A stretch of 11,687 nucleotides of DNA, from positions 1-11,687 of the forward strand of contig JAIRTV010000624.1 of assembly GCA_031254675.1 (NCBI GenBank), in the 5' to 3' direction. The position numbers and the translations under genes were made by a program. Shown here in pieces: positions 6,166 to 11,687 of the stretch; positions within the stretch are counted from its first letter, which is position 1, and each line of letters starts with the position of its first letter. Under the pieces are notes generated by a model, which was given only the letters and a program-made list of their open reading frames with translations, ran no database searches and was not told the origin of the DNA. Origin of the DNA: Planctomycetaceae bacterium (GTDB taxonomy: Bacteria; Planctomycetota; Planctomycetia; Pirellulales; Thermoguttaceae).

Positions 6166-7401
6166 ATGTTTCTCTCTCTCCATCAAATCGGGGCGTGTCA
6201 ACATTGGTTTGCGCCCATCAATTCTGTTGTGTACGGTTTGTGTTTTGCTGTTACCGTACTTTTGGCGTCAATTATTGGAAAACGGCAACAACAATTTTCA
6301 CATCGGACACGTGGATTTACGCTTGTGGAGTTGTTGGTGGTGATTGCGATTATTGGTGTTCTGATTGCGTTGCTGCTCCCCGCTGTCCAAGCCGCTCGCG
6401 AAGCCGCAAGAAGAATGCAGTGTCTCAACCAGTTGAAACAATATGGGATTGCGTTACACAACTACCATTCCACCTTTAATTGTTTCCCCGGATTAGGTTC
6501 TGATGGGAAAAATATTGATTTTGCTTCGGCTACCGCGGCTTCAAGTCTAACGAATGGAATATATTCTGTTCAAGCAAGGCTTCTCCCTTATATGGAACAG
6601 AATTCTCTTCATGAAAAAATTGATTATAATCAATTGTTATTTGAGGGAGGGTCTAGAGGAGCTGCCATAACATTTCGATATCACGTGACGGATGTCATTA
6701 ATGCGAAGTTTTTTACATGCCCTAGTGATCCTTTATCAAACAGAACAGATATACCGGGAATATTTCAAAAATACACCGCTTCCGATAATACTTTGCCCGA
6801 AACCACTTCTACGGCACCTGGAAGTTATGTGTTATGTCATGGTGATGATGTGATGAGAATAGGACCGGCGAGTATTGAAGGAAGATCAGGATTTCCAACA
6901 AATGGTCTATTTCATTATTTTTCCTGTTACGGAATAGAAGCGATAACAGATGGTACTTCCAATACAATGGCAATGTCAGAATCAGTCATTGCCGATGGTC
7001 AAGTTTATCCAACAATGTCTGTTGAAGACGTTATTGATTTGAAATTAAATTGTATGTTAATCGGTGCATCAGTTACAGGTTATGCTCCGCCTGCTTGGTC
7101 AACTGTCAATCCCATTGATTCTTCCGTCTATGGATCTACTTGGACATCGAATAGAATGGGTTCATGGATTTGTGGAACACCCTATAATTCGGTTTTTAGT
7201 GCTTATTTATCACCAAATAATAAATATCCAATGTTGTTATGGATGAATTATGGTTTCTATATGGCGAGTAGTTACCACGCCGGCGGTGTTAATGTACTTA
7301 AAGCGGATGGTTCGGTTAAATTTGTTCCTAATTCTATTGATTGGTCTGTATGGCGTGCGGCGGCAACTCGAGATGGAGGCGAAACTCAAAGCGGATTATA
7401 A
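6166..7401 (+). CDS. DUF1559 prepilin-like protein under a B12 riboswitch
   Basis: A 411-residue DUF1559 protein, a family greatly expanded in Planctomycetes, carrying a type IV prepilin-type N-terminus (SBP_bac_10 style). The prepilin motif RGFTLVELLVVIAII (49-63) has the peptidase site Gly50-Phe51 and Glu55. The hallmark PAVQAAREAARRMQC follows, then a variable surface domain, AITDGTSNT, and the C-terminal H-x9-DG motif (HAGGVNVLKADG). Family members are thought to be exported pseudopilins; their function is unknown. Two oddities: the leader before the cleavage site is about 50 residues and includes its own hydrophobic helix (about 20-37), where most start a few residues before FTLVE; and the gene directly follows a cobalamin riboswitch. 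ATG 6166 is supported by AAGGA 7 nt upstream. It converges on the SGNH gene. Confidence 0.92.
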   Translation: MFLSLHQIGACQHWFAPINSVVYGLCFAVTVLLASIIGKRQQQFSHRTRGFTLVELLVVIAIIGVLIALLLPAVQAAREAARRMQCLNQLKQYGIALHNYHSTFNCFPGLGSDGKNIDFASATAASSLTNGIYSVQARLLPYMEQNSLHEKIDYNQLLFEGGSRGAAITFRYHVTDVINAKFFTCPSDPLSNRTDIPGIFQKYTASDNTLPETTSTAPGSYVLCHGDDVMRIGPASIEGRSGFPTNGLFHYFSCYGIEAITDGTSNTMAMSESVIADGQVYPTMSVEDVIDLKLNCMLIGASVTGYAPPAWSTVNPIDSSVYGSTWTSNRMGSWICGTPYNSVFSAYLSPNNKYPMLLWMNYGFYMASSYHAGGVNVLKADGSVKFVPNSIDWSVWRAAATRDGGETQSGL

Positions 7402-7469
7402 ACGGATTGTTTTGTTTGGACATTGTTTTTGCCCATAATAAAATCCCGCAACATAATCCGCTAACACTT

Positions 7470-7517
7470 TTTTGTCGTCTATGAAAAATTTTTGTAATTT
7501 TTACGATGACGACAAAA
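7470..7517. terminator. Bidirectional terminator-like hairpin
   Basis: TTTTGTCGTC (7470-7479) pairs perfectly with GACGACAAAA (7508-7517). Inside, AAAAATT and AATTTTT extend the stem with one or two mismatches. It lies between the convergent DUF1559 and SGNH genes, 2 nt past the SGNH stop, with A/T tracts on both sides, as expected for a shared transcription end. Confidence 0.6.
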
Positions 7518-7519
7518 TG

Positions 7520-9040
7520 TTACGGGAGGTGATTCGCGATAGCGGCTCCCCAAAATCGTCCCAATACTTCGGCTCCCCGATCATTCGGATGAAGAAAAAA
7601 TGTTCCATTTTTTCCGGTTTCATGACGCATTGCCGATTCGTGATGCGTTTTGAAATAGGAATACGCTTGAGTATCGCCCAAGACAACCCGCATTCTGTCA
7701 GGTGTTCGCGAATAAAAATCAACCAACGATTGAATTTCCTGCCCATAAACTGTTACACGAAGTTGTCCTTCCAAAAGATAGGTCGAACTATTTTGTGTTG
7801 TCTCGCTGTACCAGATTGGACGGTGTAACACAATCTGCGAATCAGGATAATCCTTCAGTAACCGATCAACTATTTCTTTCAAATTTCGTCGGTAATTTTC
7901 CGGCGAAACCGGCGAACCATTCGGTCCGGTAACAGCACTGTCGTTGGCGCCAAGCATGACCGAAAAGAGTAGTTTACCGGATTGATCTTTTTTGAACAGA
8001 TTTGCCGCTTCAACAACTTTCGGAAATTGTTTGTTTTTCGACGGCAAAAAATCAACCGTGGTCAAACCACTCACTCCTTGATTGGAAAAAGCAACGTCGC
8101 GAATACCGGCTTGTTGTTTCAGATATTCCGCACACCGTGCCGGCGGCGATTTTTCTCCGCCACCAATCGTAATACTGTCACCAATAAAAACAATATTTAA
8201 TTTTGTATCTGTTGCCGGAGGTTCCTGAACAATAACTCCGTCTTTCGCAAAACGAGAATCATCAAACAACCCAAGTTTTTTACGATTCTGAAATAGTTCT
8301 CGAATATCAAGTTTTGTCCGGTTTTGATTTTGTGCTTCGAAAACTTTTTTGAATGCTTCCGTCCAAATAGCGTAACCTTCATCGTTGAGGTGTAATCGAT
8401 CTTTGACAAAAAGATTTTCACGAACTTTGCCATCATCCCCGTTCATCGGCGTGATCACGTCAATATAAAAAAGCCCTTTCGTTTGCGACGCCAATTCCTG
8501 AACTTTCGCACAAAATTCATCGCCTTGTTGCCAAAATTTTTCACGAACCGGCGCATGAGTTGTCGAAACGAAATAAATTTCAGTCAACGGATTCGCATTC
8601 CAATGCCGCGCAATATAATACTTGAAATTACTGAATACCGTTTCAACATTGGTGCCGCCCGCAATATCGTTTGTCCCGCAAAAAATCACAACCCGCGCCG
8701 GTCTGTACGGTAAATGAATCCGTTCCAACGCAATAATATTTTGTGCATAATTGGAACCGCCAAACCCACGATTAACCGCATCATATTCGGCAAATGTTGC
8801 TTCAAGTTTTTTGCCCCAAATCGCAAACGAGGAACTTCCCACAAACAAGGAACAACCGGGAATAGGCGGATTGTCCAAACTTCGGTAACTGTAATTCCGA
8901 ACCGCTTCTTCAAATCGACCCAATGTCGGTATTGTTTTTGGCGTTTCGGCGTTGGCAGTTACGGTTAATACCGTCAACAATACAAAAACAAAAATACAAT
9001 GTATGTTGATACAGTGCATGTTGAATTGTTTTCGTAACAT
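7520..9040 (-). CDS. Secreted protein with two SGNH/GDSL hydrolase domains
   Basis: About 506 residues with a signal peptide (hydrophobic core 13-28, likely cleavage after TANA at 31) and two SGNH esterase domains. Domain 1 (about 60-235): FVGSSSFAIW with Ser70 in the nucleophile position, Gly in RGFGGS (91-96), GTND with Asn124, and the Asp214/His217 pair in DRLHLN. Domain 2 (about 280-505): FIGDSIT with Ser289, NQGVSG, GAND with Asn366, and His484 in FFLHPND. In domain 2 the DxxH aspartate position is Phe481, so its triad looks incomplete. Relatives deacetylate carbohydrates or cleave lipids. The frame is open to 9136; ATG 9040 was chosen because it gives a normal-length signal peptide, but ATG 9076 or 9019 is possible, and none has a clear Shine-Dalgarno. 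Double-domain layout suggests a polysaccharide esterase. Confidence 0.88.
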   Translation of the reverse strand: MLRKQFNMHCINIHCIFVFVLLTVLTVTANAETPKTIPTLGRFEEAVRNYSYRSLDNPPIPGCSLFVGSSSFAIWGKKLEATFAEYDAVNRGFGGSNYAQNIIALERIHLPYRPARVVIFCGTNDIAGGTNVETVFSNFKYYIARHWNANPLTEIYFVSTTHAPVREKFWQQGDEFCAKVQELASQTKGLFYIDVITPMNGDDGKVRENLFVKDRLHLNDEGYAIWTEAFKKVFEAQNQNRTKLDIRELFQNRKKLGLFDDSRFAKDGVIVQEPPATDTKLNIVFIGDSITIGGGEKSPPARCAEYLKQQAGIRDVAFSNQGVSGLTTVDFLPSKNKQFPKVVEAANLFKKDQSGKLLFSVMLGANDSAVTGPNGSPVSPENYRRNLKEIVDRLLKDYPDSQIVLHRPIWYSETTQNSSTYLLEGQLRVTVYGQEIQSLVDFYSRTPDRMRVVLGDTQAYSYFKTHHESAMRHETGKNGTFFLHPNDRGAEVLGRFWGAAIANHLP

Positions 9041-9328
9041 TGTTTGTCGTCGTGTTGTTAATAGTGTTTTTAACATGAGCGTTTCAAATGGAAAGAGAGG
9101 ATTGTTGTTTCGAAATAAATCACAAAATTTCAACAAGGAATTTCAATCACAGAATAGTAGTCGTCAATTTCTTACTATTAATTTCTTGTATTCAAATTCC
9201 CTGTATTTACGAACAGTGCGTCTTATTTTAACTGTGTTCATTTTAAATACAAGATACCCGATATAGATTAAAAATGAAAAACGTAAAATCTACTGAAACG
9301 ATAAAATTTGTTTTCAGATCATGTTGCG

Positions 9329-9356
9329 TATTTTCTGTCAAGTATTTTCTGCCAAG
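9329..9356. repeat. 14-bp tandem repeat with one mismatch
   Basis: TATTTTCTGTCAAG (9329-9342) is followed directly by TATTTTCTGCCAAG (9343-9356). The second copy forms the left arm and loop of a 7-bp hairpin ending at 9361. Confidence 0.85.
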
Positions 9357-9431
9357 AAAATGTACAAAAATAAGTTGATCGTATCGCCAACGAATTATCG
9401 ACTTCAATTTCTGCTCAACCTCTGGGGTTGT

Positions 9432-9450
9432 GAAGACGTCGCGAAGACGT
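9432..9450. repeat. Spaced direct repeat GAAGACGT, 11-bp period
   Basis: GAAGACGT occurs at 9432-9439 and 9443-9450, one helical turn apart, about 95 bp before the GspF-like start. This spacing suits a regulator binding site on one DNA face; the regulator is unknown. Confidence 0.45.
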
Positions 9451-9544
9451 TAAAATGAACACATTCAATTGGAAATCGTGTTCTATTTCCAATGGTTTTT
9501 GTATGATTTTTTATTCTATTCAGTTTGCGAACACGAGGAAAATG

Positions 9545-10792
9545 ATGGCGAAATTTCAGTACAAAATTAAAAAAAACGGTTCTATTAAAACTGGAATAAT
9601 TACAGCGGATTCGTTACATCTTGCTTCAATTGAGTTACGAAAGCAAGGCGGAATAATTCTTAGTATTCGCAATGTTCCTGCCAACGAATCGGTTGGCGAT
9701 TTTGCTGGCGGCACACACGAATTATTACGTACTTTAATGGAGCGGCTTTTTATTTTTAGTAGTCAAATTGAATTGTGTCTCCGTCAACTTGCTTCGTTGC
9801 TTAAAGCGGGAGTTCCCATTTTGGATGCGTTGTCGGCTGTCGGCGAACAAGCACCGCCGTTGCTCAAGAAAATTTATTTGCGTCTTGCTGAAAAAGTTCG
9901 GCGTGGTTATTCCATGAAAAAATCGTTGCAAGAAGATGCCGCCTGTTTTGGAAATGTTACAATTGGTCTGATTAGTGTTGGCGAAAGCAATGGAACGCTT
10001 GACGAAATGTTTCGTTATTCTGCTGATCTGATGGAACGCAGTCGAAAGGTTCGTAGCCAAATTGTTCAAGCGTTTACGTATCCGGCGATTGTTATGACGG
10101 TTGCGGTGGGGGTGGGCTATTTTCTTGTTGTTCACGTTTTGCCGAAAATTATTGTTTTTATTTCGAAACAGTCAAAAACAATTGAACTTCCAATGCCCAC
10201 CAAAATTTTGTTATGGACGAACGATTTTATTTGGGCTTATGGACTTTACATGGTGTTGTTGCCGATTGTTTTGGTGGCGGCGTATTTTTTCGCACGAAAA
10301 ACTCCGTCCATTTGCGAACGTTTGGATTATTTTCTGCTTTACCTTCCGTTGCTCGGTAAGGCGTACCGTGATCATTCCAACACCATGTGGTGTCGAACAT
10401 TGGGGGCGTTGCTGAAAAGTGGAGTTGGAGTTCTGACGGCGCTCGAACTGGTTGAAGGGGTGATGAGCAACCAACATTATGCCGCCCAATTTCGAAAAAT
10501 ACACGGAATGGTCAAACAAGGCGATTCCATTAGTAAAGGTATTCGTAACACCACATTGGCAAAATTCTGTCCGATGGCGCTTTCGATGATTGCGGTTAGC
10601 GAACGAAGCGGCAATCTTGATACATCATTACTTCACGCGGCTGATTACAGTGAAGAACAGTTGAGCCAACGTGTAACAATGCTTGGAAAATTTATTGAGC
10701 CGGCGATTTTTATTGTTATTGGTGGAATTGTTGGTTTCATTTATTTTGCTTTTTTCCTTGCCATGCTTGCTGCCACGCACAGTGCCGTCTAA
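9545..10792 (+). CDS. GspF/PilC-type inner-membrane secretion protein
   Basis: A 415-residue polytopic inner-membrane protein of the GspF/PilC family, the platform around which type II secretion or type IV pilus systems assemble. Two T2SSF repeats are visible. Each begins with an L-x-SLLKAGV-type motif (QLASLLKAGVPILDAL 81-96; TLGALLKSGVGVLTAL 285-300) and ends in an E-x-SG/NG-x-L motif (GESNGTLDEM 146-155; SERSGNLDTS 352-361). Membrane helices lie near 181-203, 231-250 and 386-408. The N-terminus MAKFQYKIKKNG is typical. The second of two tandem ATGs (9545) was chosen because AGGA sits 5 nt upstream; the frame extends to 9455 without support. No ATPase (GspE/PilB) or other secretion gene is adjacent, so it acts with components encoded elsewhere. 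It could serve DUF1559-type pseudopilins; that is inference. Confidence 0.93.
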   Translation: MAKFQYKIKKNGSIKTGIITADSLHLASIELRKQGGIILSIRNVPANESVGDFAGGTHELLRTLMERLFIFSSQIELCLRQLASLLKAGVPILDALSAVGEQAPPLLKKIYLRLAEKVRRGYSMKKSLQEDAACFGNVTIGLISVGESNGTLDEMFRYSADLMERSRKVRSQIVQAFTYPAIVMTVAVGVGYFLVVHVLPKIIVFISKQSKTIELPMPTKILLWTNDFIWAYGLYMVLLPIVLVAAYFFARKTPSICERLDYFLLYLPLLGKAYRDHSNTMWCRTLGALLKSGVGVLTALELVEGVMSNQHYAAQFRKIHGMVKQGDSISKGIRNTTLAKFCPMALSMIAVSERSGNLDTSLLHAADYSEEQLSQRVTMLGKFIEPAIFIVIGGIVGFIYFAFFLAMLAATHSAV

Positions 10793-10820
10793 CACAATTT
10801 TCTTACGTGTTCAAATGTGA

Positions 10821-10846
10821 CACTGAATAATTACCAAAATTTTTTA
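10821..10846 (+). repeat. 26-bp element, copy 1 (after the gspF-like gene)
   Basis: Begins CACTGAATAATTA and ends in an A/T-rich tail, 29 bp after the gspF-like stop. It matches the copy at 11415-11440 at 24 of 26 positions. Confidence 0.8.
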
Positions 10847-10864
10847 AAAAAGTAAAAAGATCAA

Positions 10865-10891
10865 TTGACATTTTTCTTTATTCCGTATAAA
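10865..10891 (+). promoter_or_regulatory. Sigma70-type promoter upstream of fxsA
   Basis: A consensus -35 TTGACA (10865-10870) and near-consensus TATAAA (10886-10891), with a short 15-bp spacer. The predicted start near 10898 gives a leader of about 30-60 nt before the fxsA start candidates. Confidence 0.5.
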
Positions 10892-10925
10892 CTCTGAATC
10901 TCAGTTTAATCGTGTTGCGTTTATT

Positions 10926-11402
10926 TTGCCGTATTTCGGCAAGCATGGGAACTTTATTGTGTTCTGGCGTTTGATTTTAATTTTTATACTTCTTCCCGGT
11001 CTGGATTTATTGGGGCTTTTATTTTGCGCCAATATGTTTGGTCTATTGGGATTTGTAGTTACGGTTATGGCGGTTATTGGTTCGGGAATTCTCGGCGCCT
11101 TTTTAGCACGTTATCAAGGATTACGTTGCTGGATCGAATTCAACCGACAATTAGACCACCGAGAATCACCAACCGCAACCGCATTACATGGTATTCTCAT
11201 TTTTCTAGCGGCAATTTTACTAATTTTTCCGGGCTTATTAACCGATTTTTTGGGTTTAATGTTACTGATTCCGCCGATTCGTTCTTTGCTTATTTCGTAT
11301 ATTCAATTTCGTTTCGAAGCCTATCGCGCCGGAACCCATTTTCCGCATTCGCATCCAAATTCTAATCAGCCAAATTCAAACGATATTATTGATCTAGAAT
11401 AA
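10926..11402 (+). CDS. fxsA: FxsA family membrane protein
   Basis: A small inner-membrane protein (158 residues from TTG 10926) of the FxsA family, named for suppressing F-plasmid exclusion of phage T7 in E. coli; its normal role is not well known. Family marks: LLPGLDLLGLLFC (about 22-34), a short loop with GSGILGAFLARYQG (52-65), and the second hydrophobic pair containing FPGLLTDFLGLMLLIPPIR (100-118). Two to four membrane helices are predicted by eye. The tail is short, His/Asn/Ser-rich and hydrophilic (HFPHSHPNSNQPNSND). The start is uncertain: TTG 10926 and GTG 10959 are both possible. GTG would begin just before the first hydrophobic stretch, as in relatives, with a weak GGGA 6 nt upstream. 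It probably has its own promoter at 10865-10891. Confidence 0.85.
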   Translation: MPYFGKHGNFIVFWRLILIFILLPGLDLLGLLFCANMFGLLGFVVTVMAVIGSGILGAFLARYQGLRCWIEFNRQLDHRESPTATALHGILIFLAAILLIFPGLLTDFLGLMLLIPPIRSLLISYIQFRFEAYRAGTHFPHSHPNSNQPNSNDIIDLE

Positions 11403-11414
11403 CCGTAACTGTTT

Positions 11415-11440
11415 CACTGAATAATTATCAGAATTTTTTA
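11415..11440 (+). repeat. 26-bp element, copy 2 (after fxsA)
   Basis: Second copy of the element at 10821-10846, with two substitutions, 13 bp after the fxsA stop and 35 bp before the RND pump start. Confidence 0.8.
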
Positions 11441-11475
11441 TTTTCTAAATACTTTTAACAATTTAAGTTACTCTT

Positions 11476-11687
11476 ATGGATATACTGAACAAGATTATTG
11501 ATTTTTCATTACGTTATCGGTTTTTTGTCATATTGTTGGTGTTTCTATTTGGTGTTTTAGGTTTGTAGTCGCTGCAACATCTTGATATTGATGCCTTTCC
11601 AGACACAACCCCGATACAAGTTCAAATCAATACCAATGCTCCGGCTCTCGGTCCCGAAGAAATTGAAAAACAAATCACGTTTCCAGT
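11476..11687 (+). pseudogene. CzcA/CusA-type RND metal efflux pump, 5' end, with in-frame TAG
   Basis: From ATG 11476 one frame reads MDILNKIIDFSLRYRFFVIL, a membrane helix, then TAG at 11566-11568, then SLQHLDIDAFPDTTPIQVQI and APALGPEEIEKQITFP to the window edge. This is the N-terminus of a heavy-metal RND transporter (CzcA/CusA: first helix, then the IDAFPD-T-x-x-QVQI-T motif and the EE-x-E-x-x-x-T-x-P motif). These inner-membrane pumps use the proton gradient to expel Zn, Co, Cd, Cu or Ag through a CzcB/CzcC envelope complex. Codon 31, just past the first helix, is normally an aromatic or small residue, so the TAG is a single-base nonsense change, a sequencing error or a readthrough codon. 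The frame on both sides is otherwise intact. The gene is cut by the window edge. Confidence 0.85.

Larger units (their letters stand above)
9041..9544. other. 504-bp divergent intergenic region
   Basis: AT-rich gap between the SGNH gene (leftward) and the GspF-like gene (rightward). It should hold both promoters, but I see no convincing pair of -35/-10 boxes. It contains the 14-bp tandem repeat at 9329-9356, a hairpin ATTTTCT-gcca-AGAAAAT (9344-9361) and the spaced repeat at 9432-9450. No RNA gene or further ORF is supported. Confidence 0.5.

Noticed and set aside
9455..9544. N-terminal extension of the GspF-like protein from ATG 9455
   Set aside because: Relatives begin at the MAKFQYK-type segment, and AGGA precedes ATG 9545.
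1..11687. CRISPR array, tRNA, rRNA or complete insertion sequence
   Set aside because: No regularly spaced repeats, cloverleaf, rRNA motif or transposase was seen on either strand.

Overview
The window looks like a chromosomal piece from a low-GC (about 40%) member of the Planctomycetes, possibly a host-associated one. The case rests on gene content: a DUF1559 prepilin-like protein with the C-terminal H-x9-DG motif, a bacterial SET-domain protein, a secreted double SGNH hydrolase, a secreted acetyl-esterase-like protein, an orphan ExbD, a GspF-type protein, and generally weak Shine-Dalgarno signals. The lineage is inferred; no rRNA or marker tree is available here.

Layout, left to right. 62-655 (+) is an unrecognised NTPase-like protein that seems to lack a P-loop. 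It is followed by an LpoB-like lipoprotein (782-1450, +). A convergent gap holds a 15-bp tandem duplication. On the minus strand lie a secreted alpha/beta-hydrolase esterase (1585-2529) and an ExbD protein with a TTG start (2672-3112). A 298-bp divergent gap with one possible 26-codon ORF leads to a SET-domain methyltransferase with a long acidic insert (3411-4157, +) and to tgt, tRNA-guanine transglycosylase (4296-5405, +).

The 760 bp after tgt are the richest stretch. A truncated HINT (pretoxin/intein-like) fragment abuts tgt. Then come palindromic tandem repeats and a well-placed promoter (5848-5875). The promoter precedes a clear cobalamin riboswitch: P1 arms at 5893-5900 and 6066-6073, and an L5/L13 kissing-loop candidate at 5962-5967 and 6101-6107. 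The first gene downstream is the DUF1559 prepilin-like protein (6166-7401), not a known B12 transport or synthesis gene.

A long hairpin (7470-7517) separates this gene from the convergent two-domain SGNH hydrolase (7520-9040, -). After a 504-bp divergent gap come a GspF/PilC-like inner-membrane protein (9545-10792, +), an FxsA family membrane protein (about 10926-11402, +), and the 5' end of a CzcA/CusA-type RND metal pump (11476 to the edge), interrupted by an in-frame TAG at codon 31. Two near-identical 26-bp elements follow the gspF-like gene and fxsA.

Functionally this is a mixed neighbourhood: envelope biology (LpoB, ExbD, FxsA, RND pump), secreted carbohydrate esterases, pilin/secretion parts (GspF-like, DUF1559), tRNA modification (Tgt) and protein methylation (SET). 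The most notable points are the riboswitch-DUF1559 pairing, the HINT scar, the SET insert, the Tgt pocket substitution and the interrupted metal pump.
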